Below the pieces are notes generated by a model. That model did no database searches and was not told where the DNA came from. It worked only from the letters and a program-made list of their open reading frames with translations. This document shows, piece by piece, positions 34,681-45,232 of a DNA stretch of 64,000 nucleotides. Both the position numbers and the translations under genes were made by a program. How positions within the stretch are numbered: position 1 is the stretch's first letter; every line of letters starts with the position of its first letter. Origin of the DNA: Marinobacter sediminum (GTDB lineage: Bacteria; Pseudomonadota; Gammaproteobacteria; Pseudomonadales; Oleiphilaceae); the NCBI RefSeq assembly GCF_023657445.1, contig NZ_JAGTWY010000001.1, forward strand, positions 3,798,885 to 3,862,884, given 5' to 3'.

Positions 34681-37010
34681 TGAAAAAATCGAACCGAACT
34701 CCCCGATCCAACAAAAAGTCTCCCCGCAAGTCATCCAACTCCGGGCGTCGCCCCTGGTTTTGGCGTTTTTTCTTTCGCGCTTCGGCCATCGGCCTGGTGT
34801 TGCTGGCCGGCTGGATGATTTATCTGGACGCCGTAGTTACCTCGCGTTTTGAGGGTCGGCGATTCGAGGTTCCCTCCCGGGTTTATGCCAGGCCTCTGGA
34901 ACTCTACGACGGTGCCGGTATCAGTTCAGGCGCGCTGGAAAGAGAGCTTCAGTTATCAGGCTTCCGCAAAGGGGATGGCGACAAGGCGGGTAGCTACCGC
35001 CGCAATGGTGGACACTTTGTCATCAGCACCCGGGGCTTCCGTTTTCCGGACGGAGAAGAGTCCAGGCGCAAGCTTGCTCTGAATATCTACGGTGACCGGA
35101 TCCGGGACTTTTCCGTTCGCAGTGGCGATGCCTCGCCGATTGTTCGGCTGGAGCCGGCCCAGATTGGTGGTATCTACCCGTCTCACAAGGAAGATCGGAT
35201 TCTGGTTCAGCTTGAGGAAATCCCGGCACTTCTGCCCACGGCGCTGATGGCGGTCGAAGACCGGAATTTTTACGATCATTTCGGCATTGCGCCACTGTCG
35301 ATTGCACGAGCCATGCTGGCAAATATCCGTGCCGGCCAGATTGTTCAGGGAGGCAGCACACTGACCCAGCAACTGGTGAAGAACTTCTTCCTGACCCGCG
35401 ACCAGACCCTTTTGCGCAAGGGAAACGAAGCGCTTATGTCTATCCTGCTTGAGCTCCATTACGAGAAGGGAGACATTCTCGAGACATACCTGAATGAGGT
35501 CTACCTGGGGCAGGCAGGCACCCGCAGCATTAATGGCTTCGGCCTCGCCAGTCAGTTTTACTTCGGTGAATCCCTGAAAGATCTGGATGTGCATCAGATC
35601 GCACTGCTGATTGGAATGGTTAAAGGACCGAGTTATTACAACCCACGGCGCCACCCCGAGCGTGCCATGAAGCGGCGAAACCTGGTGATTTCCGAGATGG
35701 AAGAGGCGGGCCTTATAGAATCTGCTCGCGCTGCCCAGGCCAGGGGGCTGCCACTGGGGGTCAGTGAAAGACCGTCGTATTCGGAAAACCGGTATCCGGC
35801 TTATATCGACCTGGTTCGCAGGCACCTCGCCCGGGACTACCGGGAGGCGGATCTCCAGAGTGAGGGGCTGAGGATTTTCACAACCCTGAACCCGGCCATT
35901 CAGTACGCCGCTGAGTTTGCGGTGACCGATGTCCTGCCCAGGCTGAGCCGTGGTGAAACCAGAAAAGCGCTTGAGGCTGCGCTGGTGGTGACATCCAAGG
36001 ACAGTGGGGAGGTGTTGGCGCTGGTGGGTGGCCGTGATCCGAACTTTGCCGGTTTCAACCGTGCTCTGGACGCAAACCGTCCGATCGGATCGCTGATCAA
36101 ACCCTTTATCTATTTGTCGGCTCTTGCGCAGCCCGAGCGTTACACACTGATCACCCCTGTGCTGGACAAGGCCTTCACCCTGGAGTTTGACGACGGGCAA
36201 CGATGGCAACCCAAGAACTATGACGAGAAAGAACGTGGGGAAGTTCAGTTGCATAAGGCCCTGTCTCATTCCTACAACCTCCCGGCCGTGCGGGTTGGGC
36301 TGGATATTGGTGTTAATGTGGTCAAGGAGACTCTGCAGGCCTTTGGGGTAACCTCGGATATCTCCGAGTACCCATCAATGCTGCTTGGGGCCGTCGCCAT
36401 GAACCCGGTTACGGTTGCCCAGATGTATCAGGGACTGGCGACATCGGGTTTCAATACGCCGTTGAGGACCATCCGGGAGGTGACTGATGCCAATGGGGAG
36501 GCGTTGACCCGGTACAGCCTGGAAGTGGATCAGGTGGCGGATCCCGTGGCGGTACACCTTGTCCAGTACGCAATGCAGGAAACCATGCAGGAAGGCACCG
36601 GTAAGTCGGCGTATTACACGGTACCGGATGAACTGGCGCTGGCCGGAAAAACCGGAACAACCGACGACGGCAGGGATTCCTGGTTTGCCGGTTTCAGTGG
36701 CGACTTGCTGGCGGTCGCCTGGGTTGGCCGGGATGATAACGGCCCCACCTCACTGACGGGTGCAAGTGGGGCCCTGCCTGTCTGGTCCCGGTTTATGGCG
36801 CAGGTTCCCCAGCACAGCCTCTCGCCGGTTGTGCCCGATGGCGTCAACTATTACTGGGTAAACGGGGAGAGGCAGGCATTGACCCGTGAGCACTGCGATA
36901 ATGCGCGCCTTGTGCCGTTTATTTCCGGCAGCGAACCGACGCAGGAAGTGTCCTGTTCAGGTAACCTGCAGAGGCGAATCAAAGGCTGGTTTGAGGGATT
37001 GTTCCAATGA
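34680..37010 (+). CDS. mrcB: Penicillin-binding protein 1B (bifunctional class A PBP)
   Basis: An inner-membrane peptidoglycan glycosyltransferase and transpeptidase of 776 residues. A basic cytoplasmic tail and one membrane helix (about residues 31-50) are followed by the UB2H/GT51 region (AVEDRNFYDHFGI with the catalytic Glu, GGSTLTQQLVKNFFLT) and the transpeptidase with the serine motif NRPIGSLIKPFIYLSAL, SYN (SHSYNLPAV) and KTGTTDDGRDSWFAGF. The start ATG at 34680 lacks a clear ribosome-binding site. Its stop overlaps the next start (ATGA), coupling it to the LpoP-like lipoprotein. Length fits the P. aeruginosa orthologue PonB. Confidence 0.95.
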   Translation: MKKSNRTPRSNKKSPRKSSNSGRRPWFWRFFFRASAIGLVLLAGWMIYLDAVVTSRFEGRRFEVPSRVYARPLELYDGAGISSGALERELQLSGFRKGDGDKAGSYRRNGGHFVISTRGFRFPDGEESRRKLALNIYGDRIRDFSVRSGDASPIVRLEPAQIGGIYPSHKEDRILVQLEEIPALLPTALMAVEDRNFYDHFGIAPLSIARAMLANIRAGQIVQGGSTLTQQLVKNFFLTRDQTLLRKGNEALMSILLELHYEKGDILETYLNEVYLGQAGTRSINGFGLASQFYFGESLKDLDVHQIALLIGMVKGPSYYNPRRHPERAMKRRNLVISEMEEAGLIESARAAQARGLPLGVSERPSYSENRYPAYIDLVRRHLARDYREADLQSEGLRIFTTLNPAIQYAAEFAVTDVLPRLSRGETRKALEAALVVTSKDSGEVLALVGGRDPNFAGFNRALDANRPIGSLIKPFIYLSALAQPERYTLITPVLDKAFTLEFDDGQRWQPKNYDEKERGEVQLHKALSHSYNLPAVRVGLDIGVNVVKETLQAFGVTSDISEYPSMLLGAVAMNPVTVAQMYQGLATSGFNTPLRTIREVTDANGEALTRYSLEVDQVADPVAVHLVQYAMQETMQEGTGKSAYYTVPDELALAGKTGTTDDGRDSWFAGFSGDLLAVAWVGRDDNGPTSLTGASGALPVWSRFMAQVPQHSLSPVVPDGVNYYWVNGERQALTREHCDNARLVPFISGSEPTQEVSCSGNLQRRIKGWFEGLFQ

Positions 37011-37582
37011 ATATGTGTTTTCTTTTTCGTGCTGGTGCGGTGGCCGCACTCCTGACGCTGGCAGGCTGCGCTTCCAGTCCCGGTGGTTCGATCTATGTGC
37101 CGATTGGGGGTGAGGCTTCACGGGCCCCGGAGCCTCCGCGAACAACCGGTGAGTCGCAGGAGCCGAAGGTATGGCGTAAAAGCGAGCAGCCGGAAGTGGT
37201 CGAGCCGGCCGAGACGGCTCCCGATACCAGTGCGCCGAGTTACCGGGATTCCGGCGAAAGCCTTTCTCCGGCGGCGCTCAGCCTGGTTCGTGAAGCCGAT
37301 AGTTTGTTGCGTCAGGGAGATGCGCCTGCGGCGATAGCCCGTCTTGAACGTGCCCAGCGCATTGCGCCCCGGTCCGCGGAAATCTATTTCAAACTCTCCG
37401 AGGCCTATGTGGCGAGCAAGCAGCTGGGTTCTGCAGAGCAGTTCACCCTGAAGGGGTTGTCCCTTGCTGGCAACGATACAAGCTTGCAGCGGGCCGGGTG
37501 GATGTTGCTGGCGGATATCCGGCGGGCGAGGGGTAATGTGGCCGGGGCTGATCAGGCCGAGGCGCGGGCCGCGGCGCTTTGA
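37007..37582 (+). CDS. LpoP-like TPR lipoprotein, probable activator of PBP1b
   Basis: A 191-residue lipoprotein: signal peptide ending in the lipobox LAGC (Cys21), a Pro/Glu-rich linker (about residues 30-85), and TPR helices (LSPAALSLVREADSLLRQGD to the C terminus). In P. aeruginosa the gene beside ponB encodes LpoP, a TPR lipoprotein that activates PBP1b in place of LpoB. Position, coupling by a 4-base overlap and domain content support the same role here. Sequence conservation with LpoP has not been measured. Confidence 0.78.
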   Translation: MNMCFLFRAGAVAALLTLAGCASSPGGSIYVPIGGEASRAPEPPRTTGESQEPKVWRKSEQPEVVEPAETAPDTSAPSYRDSGESLSPAALSLVREADSLLRQGDAPAAIARLERAQRIAPRSAEIYFKLSEAYVASKQLGSAEQFTLKGLSLAGNDTSLQRAGWMLLADIRRARGNVAGADQAEARAAAL

Positions 37583-37611
37583 CGTTGAACTGGTGCTTTA
37601 GTGAGCAAAAC

Positions 37612-37639
37612 AAAAAGGGGCCGTTATGGCCCCTTTTTT
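37612..37639. terminator. Bidirectional terminator after the PBP1b/LpoP-like operon
   Basis: GGGGCC (37617-37622) and GGCCCC (37628-37633) with a GTTAT loop, preceded by five A and followed by six T. It serves the plus-strand operon and, in reverse, the DUF4382 gene that ends at 37680. Confidence 0.92.
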
Positions 37640-37679
37640 GGTAAACGCTTTTTTTGAATAAGCGCTCTATTGCAGTTTA

Positions 37680-38588
37680 TTAAAAGGTTACAGTTGCAGT
37701 GTCGTTCTGAATTACTTCAACAACGTCTGGTGTGCCAACAACTAAGTTGATCTGGTCATCTGAAGGCTCACCGTCTACCGTTTCAATTTTATCATCGTCG
37801 CAGGTGTACGACAGGGTATAGAAGCCTGCAGGTATGAATGCGGCGGTGTACTCGTATTTGTCAGTGTACTCGACCGGGACTACCACCAGTGGCTCATTTT
37901 CACTGCCGATATCATCCGGGGTGGCCGCAACTCCTTCCGTTGTTTCGTGAACGTAGATGCTGCCATTAAACGAGTCCGGCGAAGCCATATGTTCTTCGCC
38001 GCACTGTGCCGTAATGAGCTCGCCAGATACAGTTCCTTTGATGGTGCCGACTTCAGCATTGTCTACGAGACGGATTACCGGCTTCAGCTTGTAGCTGTTC
38101 GGGTCATTCTGAGGATTTACGATGGATTTTCGGACATCGAAGTCGATCGTCAGATTAATTTCCCCGCCAGCAGGAACGATGAAGCCACTGGTCTGGACTC
38201 CGCGAGCCGAGGGTGTGGTCAAGTCATACAGCCCGCCATCCGTCTTGAGCTTGATGGTGTTGCCATTACCAAGCTCCAGTCGCATCCAGTTGTATTCGCC
38301 TGCCGCTACCTCTTCGTCCTCCAGGAGAGACATCACTTTCCCGCCCGTAAGTTTGAGCAGGTCCACCGGCTCGGCCATCTTGAACTCGAAACGACTCCTC
38401 TCTCCGTCAGAGTGTTTGAGTACAAGTGCTTCAACTTCTACATTCACTTCCACTGCATTGTCCACCGGTGCATCAGTGAGTCCGACGTTCACTGTTCCGG
38501 TTGATGCAGTGTCGGAAGAACCACCGCCACAGGCGGCAATACCTGCAGCCAGAGCCGAAACGGTGAAAAAACGGGTGGAACGCTTCAT
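37680..38588 (-). CDS. DUF4382 lipoprotein
   Basis: A 302-residue lipoprotein. The signal peptide ends in IAAC at residue 20, followed by GGGSSDTAS. The body has the DUF4382 pattern: TVNVGLTDAPVDNAVEVNVE, the LKLTGGKVMSLL segment, YNWMRLEL, and IDFDVRKSIV. DUF4382 is a beta-rich extracytoplasmic domain of unknown function; a second, carboxypeptidase-regulatory-like beta domain follows from about residue 180. The Gly after the lipid Cys (no Asp at +2) is compatible with outer-membrane sorting. Divergent from the ECF sigma operon, so the two may share a regulated intergenic region. Confidence 0.85.
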   Translation of the reverse strand: MKRSTRFFTVSALAAGIAACGGGSSDTASTGTVNVGLTDAPVDNAVEVNVEVEALVLKHSDGERSRFEFKMAEPVDLLKLTGGKVMSLLEDEEVAAGEYNWMRLELGNGNTIKLKTDGGLYDLTTPSARGVQTSGFIVPAGGEINLTIDFDVRKSIVNPQNDPNSYKLKPVIRLVDNAEVGTIKGTVSGELITAQCGEEHMASPDSFNGSIYVHETTEGVAATPDDIGSENEPLVVVPVEYTDKYEYTAAFIPAGFYTLSYTCDDDKIETVDGEPSDDQINLVVGTPDVVEVIQNDTATVTF

Positions 38589-38805
38589 ATAAACCCCCTT
38601 GGTTTATTTCTTGATATATCGCTAATAAGTACTCTATCTGACGTAACTATCACGTTGACGAAATCCTTAGAGTTCCGCAATTTTTGTTAACGTTTCCTCA
38701 TAGTGTAGTCATCAAGGCGTTTCCAGTGAGGTTGTGTGAATGCAGTAAGCAGGTAACTGTTATAAACTGCCGGGCTGAATAAAGACCACGCAGGCAGTAC
38801 CGGAT

Positions 38806-39393
38806 TTGGCGCTAATTCCTTTCAGTCTTTCTAAGACCCGACGTTTCGAAGCTCTTGTGCAGCCTCACCTGGAGGTTATGTACCGGTTTGCCTATCGGCT
38901 GGCTGGCCAGCAGCAGGACGCTGAAGATCTGGTTCAGGATGTGGTGGTCAAGCTCTATCCCCGGCTTGAGGAGCTGGAATCGGTCGAACAGCTCCGTCCC
39001 TGGTTGAACCGGGTTTTGTACCGGCACTTTATTGACCAGGTCAGACGAAAGGGCCGTCAGGGTGATCGCCCTCTGAGTGAGCTGGTTGACACGCAGAACC
39101 ATGGCGATTGGCTCGACAGCCTTGAATCAGACGATGAGGGGCCGGAGGCCCTGCTGGAGCACGAACGGCTGAGACCGGCATTGGACCGGGTTTTGAAGAC
39201 GCTTTCTCCGGACCAGCGCACGCTGGTGCTGCTTCACGACGTAGATGGCTGGCGCCAGGAAGATATCGCTGAGGTTCTCGACATTCCCCTGGGTACCGTA
39301 AAATCTCGCTTGCACCGATGCCGCGCGATGCTGCGAAAAAAATTGCAGCGCGAGCTGGAACCAATCCCGAGATCCGGGCGTGTAGGTGAGTGA
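38806..39393 (+). CDS. ECF-type RNA polymerase sigma factor
   Basis: A 195-residue sigma-70 family factor with only regions 2 and 4: region 2 (MYRFAYRLAGQQQDAEDLVQ, then RPWLNRVLYRHFIDQVRR) and region 4 (LSPDQRTLVLLHDVDGWRQE, then IPLGTVKSRLHRCRAML). The first possible start is a TTG at 38806; no ATG fits and no strong ribosome-binding site is seen. The stop overlaps the anti-sigma gene region, the usual coupling. It presumably controls its own operon and perhaps the divergent DUF4382 gene. The inducing signal is unknown. Confidence 0.9.
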   Translation: MALIPFSLSKTRRFEALVQPHLEVMYRFAYRLAGQQQDAEDLVQDVVVKLYPRLEELESVEQLRPWLNRVLYRHFIDQVRRKGRQGDRPLSELVDTQNHGDWLDSLESDDEGPEALLEHERLRPALDRVLKTLSPDQRTLVLLHDVDGWRQEDIAEVLDIPLGTVKSRLHRCRAMLRKKLQRELEPIPRSGRVGE

Positions 39394-39397
39394 GGTA

Positions 39398-40105
39398 ATG
39401 ACTATGTCCTGTCGCGAAATTCGTTTAAGCCTGTCTGGCTACAGCAACAATGAGCTGTCTGAGGCGCGTAATGAAGAGATTGCGCAGCACCTGCGTGCCT
39501 GTCCTTCGTGTCAGGCTCGTTTTGAAGCGGAACGTTCGCTGAGCGGCGCGCTTCGGAGGCAGACTGCCATTCCTGCGCCTTCATCCGGTTTTGAGTCCCG
39601 GGTTCTGGGGGCTGCAACCGGCCGGTCTGGTTATTCAGGTAAGCGCTGGAGTCATACGGTTCTCGGCGGTGCGGTTGCTGCGGCGCTTGCCCTGGGGGTT
39701 GCTCTGGGTGTCTTGCTGGATGGCGAGCCCTCAAGCACGGATACGTCCGTGGTGGCCGAGTCGTCGGTGACCGAAGAGCCGTCCCGTATTAATCCCGCGG
39801 CGGTTGTCGAACCAGTCCAGCGCACCGTTCGTTTGGCGTTTCGCTCGGGCAAGCCGCTGGAAAATGTCACCCTGACGCTTGAGTTACCGCCACACGTGGA
39901 GCTTGCTTCCAGGCCAGGGCAGCACGAATTGAGCTGGAAGGTAAGTCTGGACGCGGGAGAAAACGTTCTGGCGCTGCCGCTGAAAGTGCTGTTTCCAGGA
40001 GCCGGAGAATTGGTGGCCAGGCTCGACACCGGGGAACGCCAGAAAACATTCCGGGCGGTCATCCCGGACTATGAGAATGCTGTAAAGGGGGAGCCATCGT
40101 CGTGA
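39398..40105 (+). CDS. Membrane-bound zinc-finger anti-sigma factor
   Basis: A 235-residue single-pass membrane protein. The cytoplasmic N terminus carries a ZAS zinc finger (HLRACPSC, H-x3-C-x2-C), which would bind the adjacent sigma factor; a membrane helix spans about residues 85-103 (VLGGAVAAALALGVALG); the periplasmic part is a beta-rich domain (VRLAFRSGKPLENVTLTLEL). Possible starts are GTG 39386 (overlapping the sigma stop), ATG 39398 and ATG 39404; 39398 is a compromise with GAGG just upstream. The stop overlaps the next start (GTGA). Confidence 0.87.
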   Translation: MTMSCREIRLSLSGYSNNELSEARNEEIAQHLRACPSCQARFEAERSLSGALRRQTAIPAPSSGFESRVLGAATGRSGYSGKRWSHTVLGGAVAAALALGVALGVLLDGEPSSTDTSVVAESSVTEEPSRINPAAVVEPVQRTVRLAFRSGKPLENVTLTLELPPHVELASRPGQHELSWKVSLDAGENVLALPLKVLFPGAGELVARLDTGERQKTFRAVIPDYENAVKGEPSS

Positions 40106-40497
40106 AGTATTGTACTTTCGGAGCCATTCGTGCGCTTGCGGTGGTCGCGGGTTTCTCTATATCCCTGGGCGCTGCAGCCGCCGACGACCTTGATGTCACC
40201 ATGCGCATGGTTCTGGATGACGCCGAACTGACAGACTCTGTTGTCCGGGAGATCGAGCTGCCGTTGGCGACGCCTTCTGAACTGCAAAGGAACAAGGCAG
40301 CCTCCGGACTGGATACCGCAGAGGATGCACGCGACAGTGGTCGTGAGTTCGGTCAGTCAGTCGCCGAAGACGCGCGCAGCGCGAAGGGGAGTGTTGGCGA
40401 AATGCGGGAAAAGCCGGAGCGCCCTGAGATGCCCTCTGATGTAAAAGACCGTGTTCAGGACGTCCGTGATAAAACCCCGCCCGGGCTGGACCGCTGA
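40102..40497 (+). CDS. Small exported protein of the ECF sigma operon
   Basis: A 131-residue protein with a signal peptide (about residues 1-27, ending GAAAA) and an acidic, helical and probably disordered mature part (MRMVLDDAELTDSVVREIEL; then repeated Arg/Glu/Asp-rich stretches to PPGLDR). I do not recognise a family. It starts at a GTG overlapping the anti-sigma stop and so is translationally coupled, which suggests a periplasmic role in the signalling or assembly of this system. Confidence 0.72.
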   Translation: MKYCTFGAIRALAVVAGFSISLGAAAADDLDVTMRMVLDDAELTDSVVREIELPLATPSELQRNKAASGLDTAEDARDSGREFGQSVAEDARSAKGSVGEMREKPERPEMPSDVKDRVQDVRDKTPPGLDR

Positions 40498-40643
40498 TCC
40501 GACCAGGTGATTCCGTTTACGTGTAGGCGTCCACGACCTTTTTTTAGCCCGCCCCCTGCTATACTCTCCAGCGTTACCGCCCGGTAGCGCTGGGACTCTC
40601 TTTCGCCAGCCTGCTGACCCATTCGCTGATCCGGAGAGCGTTC

Positions 40644-41972
40644 TTGCAGGCATTTCGGCTAACCCTTCTGTGCTGCTGGCTGCTTACTCTGGCGCCTTCG
40701 TGGGTTTCTGCCTCTGAGCATAACTCTTCAGCGGATGCGTTCACCCTTGGTGTCGAACAGTTCCAGTCCGGCAACCTGGAAGATGCCCGCGAGTCGTTTG
40801 AAGCGGCGCGAGCGGGAGGGCTCCAATCATTTTCCCTGATCTACAATCTCGGTGTGGTTTATTATCGCCTGGGCCAGTTTGACGCCGCCGAGCGTACCTT
40901 TCGCGAGCTCCTCGCCACGAATAACCGTGTTCTGGCCAGCTACAATCTTGGGCTGGTTGCACTGGCCAGGGGAAACGAGGCATCGGCCAGAGACTGGTTT
41001 GTTCAGGTCAACACTTCCGAATCTCCGGATAAACTTCGAAAACTGGCTGTTGTGCAGCTTGAAAAGCTGTCAGCAGACTCTGCGACGTGGCGTATGGCTG
41101 GCGGACGTAATGGGTATCTTGCCTTTTCTGGTGGTTATGACAGTAACATTGCCGGCCTTCCGGAAACCGCGGCCTCCAGCAAGGGCGGCGGGTTCGTCGA
41201 TGTTCTCGCTGCCGGCTCTGTCGGTTTGTCAGCCCGGAATGCAGACCTTCTGACCATTGAGGGCGCTGCATATGCCCGTCGATACCCGTCGGATGGGGAC
41301 TTCAATTCAGGGCTGCTGCAGGGCACGCTGGCCTGGTCCCGCAATCGGGATGCCTCCGTGGTGGGGGCCGCCTTTGTCCTCAGTCAATCCTGGTTTGATG
41401 CCGATGCGCTTGAGCGCCGCTATACCCTGGAAGGATTCCATCGCTGGCGGGCCTGTGCCGGGCCCCTGGGGCTCGCTCGCTGTTCCCTGTTTGTGGCTTT
41501 GGCGCAGGTCAGTGGTGGCAGCGAGTTCGAGGCGTATGATGGTCAGTGGTACCGGATAGGGATGTCTGCAGTGAAGCGATTCGGTAACTGGGGGCTGAAT
41601 GGTCAATACCTGTGGGAAGTAAATGACCGACGTGATTTCCATATGGACGAGCAGTTTATCAGTGTCTCTCCGGCCCATCACAAGCTTGAGCTGGCGGGGC
41701 ACTATGAACTCCGCCCGCGGTTGAAGGCAGGCTGGACTGGGTCAGTCAGGTACAGTCAGTATCGGGATTCCCACACCCTGCTCGTTGACGGAGCACTGGT
41801 CACGGAACGTCGCATAGATGCACGTATCGAGGCCGGCCTTTTTCTGGAAAACCGGTTGGATGACCGGTGGCTGATGAGAGGTGAGTGGATAGTTCAGGAT
41901 AACGAGAGTTCGATCGGTCGTTATGATTATCGTCGGCACACTGTTATGGCAACCCTGGAGGGTGCGTTCTAG
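40644..41972 (+). CDS. TPR plus beta-barrel outer-membrane protein
   Basis: A 442-residue protein with a signal peptide (about residues 1-24, ending VSA), three TPR-like repeats (about 33-150: GNLEDARESFEAARAGG, YYRLGQFDAAERTFREL, LGLVALARGNEASARDWF) and a C-terminal barrel from about residue 160 with alternating strands, closing with Phe (MATLEGAF), the usual BAM signal. The layout resembles Slam-type (DUF560) surface-lipoprotein translocators, but the barrel is not confirmed as one. The start is a TTG at 40644 with GGAGAG upstream. It is the last gene of the sigma/anti-sigma operon, 147 bases after the third gene. Confidence 0.78.
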   Translation: MQAFRLTLLCCWLLTLAPSWVSASEHNSSADAFTLGVEQFQSGNLEDARESFEAARAGGLQSFSLIYNLGVVYYRLGQFDAAERTFRELLATNNRVLASYNLGLVALARGNEASARDWFVQVNTSESPDKLRKLAVVQLEKLSADSATWRMAGGRNGYLAFSGGYDSNIAGLPETAASSKGGGFVDVLAAGSVGLSARNADLLTIEGAAYARRYPSDGDFNSGLLQGTLAWSRNRDASVVGAAFVLSQSWFDADALERRYTLEGFHRWRACAGPLGLARCSLFVALAQVSGGSEFEAYDGQWYRIGMSAVKRFGNWGLNGQYLWEVNDRRDFHMDEQFISVSPAHHKLELAGHYELRPRLKAGWTGSVRYSQYRDSHTLLVDGALVTERRIDARIEAGLFLENRLDDRWLMRGEWIVQDNESSIGRYDYRRHTVMATLEGAF

Positions 41973-41993
41973 CCCCGGCATTTTTGCCGGGGC
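41972..41993. terminator. Hairpin between convergent barrel and lipase genes
   Basis: GCCCCGGCA and TGCCGGGGC (41972-41980 and 41985-41993) form a strong 9-bp stem with a TTTT loop at the end of the barrel gene. There is no U tract on either side, so it may block read-through without being a classical terminator. Confidence 0.45.
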
Positions 41994-42004
41994 CGTTGCG
42001 AAGG

Positions 42005-43267
<1,263 letters not shown>

Positions 43268-44548
43268 TCAGAGTGTCGCCATCACCTTGCGTGCGGCGTT
43301 AATGGTAAATTCTATGTCTGCATCCGTGAGGGCCGCGCAGGTGAACCCTGCTTCGAACGCAGATGGCGCCAGGTAAACACCTTCTTTGAGCATGCCCTGG
43401 AAAAACTTCTTGAAGCGCTCGACATCGCAACCCATCACCTGATCAAACCGGGTCACAGATTCCTCGTCGGTAAAGAAGAAGCCAAACATGGCTCCGGCAC
43501 TCTGAACGACCAGCGGGATGCCTGCCTCATCGGCTGCTGCCTTGATACCATCGCGCACCGCGTTGGTTTTTTCCGTCAGTCGATCATGGAAGCCTGGTTC
43601 GGATATGGCATTTAGCGTGGTCAGACCCGCGCACATGGCGAGCGGATTGCCGCTCAGGGTGCCGGCCTGATAAACCGGGCCGAGGGGAGAGATATACTCC
43701 ATGATTTCCCGCTTGCCGCCAAATGCACCTACCGGCAGGCCGCCGCCAATAACCTTGCCCAGAGCGGTCAGGTCTGGCGTGACGCCATAGAGTTCCTGGG
43801 CTCCACCAAGGGATACCCGGAAGCCGGTCATAACCTCATCAAAAATAAGTACAGTGCCGTGTTCGTCACAGACCTCGCGCAGGCCTTCCAGGAAACCTGG
43901 CGCGGGGGGGATGCAGTTCATGTTGCCGGCCACAGGCTCGACGATGATGGCAGCGATCTCATCGCCCATTTTTGCAAAGGTTTCGCGCACACTGTCGATG
44001 TCATTGAACGTCAGGGTCAGCGTGTGTTCGGCCAGGCTGGCTGGAATGCCAGGTGAGTTCGGCACGCCCAGGGTCAGGGCGCCGGAGCCGGCTTTCACAA
44101 GAAGTGAATCCACATGGCCGTGGTAACAGCCTTCGAACTTCACAATCTTGTCTCGACCGGTATACCCACGGGCCAGACGAATGGTGCTCATGGTCGCTTC
44201 GGTACCGGAATTCACCATCCGGACGAGATCAATGGACGGAATCAGGTCACAGACCTTTTTGGCCATGTCGGTTTCGAGGGAGGTGGGGGCGCCGTAGCCG
44301 ATGCCAAGATCCACCTGGGCATGCAGGGCGTTCTTGATGCGTGGGTCTGAATGGCCAAGGATCATCGGGCCCCAGGATCCAATGTAATCGATATAGCGGC
44401 GACCGTCTTCGTCGAACAGGTAGGCGCCTTCCGCGTGGTTGAAGAATATCGGAGTGCCGCCCACGCCACGAAACGCCCTGACCGGCGAGTTCACGCCGCC
44501 GGGGATGTATTTCTGGGCTTCTTCGAACAGGGTTTCGGAGTGTGTCAT
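43268..44548 (-). CDS. hemL: Glutamate-1-semialdehyde 2,1-aminomutase
   Basis: HemL converts glutamate-1-semialdehyde to 5-aminolevulinate for heme and tetrapyrroles. The 426 residues are a full PLP class III aminotransferase: [50 protein letters not shown] and the PLP lysine in [19 protein letters not shown]. Ends the clcA-hemJ-thiD-thiE-hemL run; linkage with thiE/thiD is the usual order in pseudomonads. Confidence 0.97.
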   Translation of the reverse strand: MTHSETLFEEAQKYIPGGVNSPVRAFRGVGGTPIFFNHAEGAYLFDEDGRRYIDYIGSWGPMILGHSDPRIKNALHAQVDLGIGYGAPTSLETDMAKKVCDLIPSIDLVRMVNSGTEATMSTIRLARGYTGRDKIVKFEGCYHGHVDSLLVKAGSGALTLGVPNSPGIPASLAEHTLTLTFNDIDSVRETFAKMGDEIAAIIVEPVAGNMNCIPPAPGFLEGLREVCDEHGTVLIFDEVMTGFRVSLGGAQELYGVTPDLTALGKVIGGGLPVGAFGGKREIMEYISPLGPVYQAGTLSGNPLAMCAGLTTLNAISEPGFHDRLTEKTNAVRDGIKAAADEAGIPLVVQSAGAMFGFFFTDEESVTRFDQVMGCDVERFKKFFQGMLKEGVYLAPSAFEAGFTCAALTDADIEFTINAARKVMATL

Positions 44549-44563
44549 GGGTCTGGATTCCTG

Positions 44564-45232
44564 TTATCTGGGTAGTGAGAAAAGTGGATGATGCTGTTCA
44601 AACAGGCGAGTAAAGGCTTTCGCCCGTTGTTCAATGTCTTCAGGAGTGCCACCGAACAGGCCGCCTATTACGGCGAGCATGTCGGCACCCGCTCTGATCA
44701 GTGGTTCACCGTTTTCAATTGTGATGCCGCCAATCGCCGTAAGAGGGCGGTTAAAGTGCCTGGCGTCTGTGAGGACTGCCGGATCGGCCGCAGGCGCGTC
44801 GGGTTTGGTGGCAGAGTTGTAGAACCGGCCAAATGCCAGATAGTCCGCACCGCACTCGAGTGCTGAGGCCGCCAGCGCAAGATCTGCGTGACAGGTGATG
44901 CCAATAATTGCCTCGTCACCGAGCAGGTGCCTGGCATCCGCTATTGAACGGTCGCTCTGGCCCAGGTGAACCCCTGTTGCACCAACACGGTTCGCGAGTT
45001 CCGGGTCATCGTTGATGACCAGCGGAACCCCGGCATTCCGGCAAGCAGCCTGAAGTTCCGATGCCTGACGAAAACGCTCCGGCCACGCTGCCTGCTTTTC
45101 CCGGTATTGTATCAAAACTGCACCGCCGCGAAGAGCGGCTTCTACGGAAGCAGTCAGTGATTCCGGGGGCGTCAGCTGACTGTCGGTAACGGCGTAGAGC
45201 CCGGGCTTCAGTCCCTTGTTCAACGTTCCCAC
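44564..45232 (-). CDS. thiE: Thiamine-phosphate synthase
   Basis: ThiE joins the pyrimidine (HMP-PP) and thiazole phosphates to thiamine phosphate. The 222-residue TIM barrel shows LYAVTDS, GAVLIQYREK, the PLVINDDPELA segment, TGVHLGQSD, and the phosphate-binding IGGITIEN. The open frame continues upstream to 45511, but that part is out of family. The likely start is a GTG at 45232, 13 bases inside the end of thiD, so the two are coupled. Confidence 0.92.
   Translation of the reverse strand: MGTLNKGLKPGLYAVTDSQLTPPESLTASVEAALRGGAVLIQYREKQAAWPERFRQASELQAACRNAGVPLVINDDPELANRVGATGVHLGQSDRSIADARHLLGDEAIIGITCHADLALAASALECGADYLAFGRFYNSATKPDAPAADPAVLTDARHFNRPLTAIGGITIENGEPLIRAGADMLAVIGGLFGGTPEDIEQRAKAFTRLFEQHHPLFSLPR

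Noticed and set aside
34956..36269. A 437-codon open frame on the minus strand inside mrcB
   Set aside because: It is antisense to a well-supported PBP1b with all catalytic motifs; its translation has no family resemblance and it results from GC-rich codon use.
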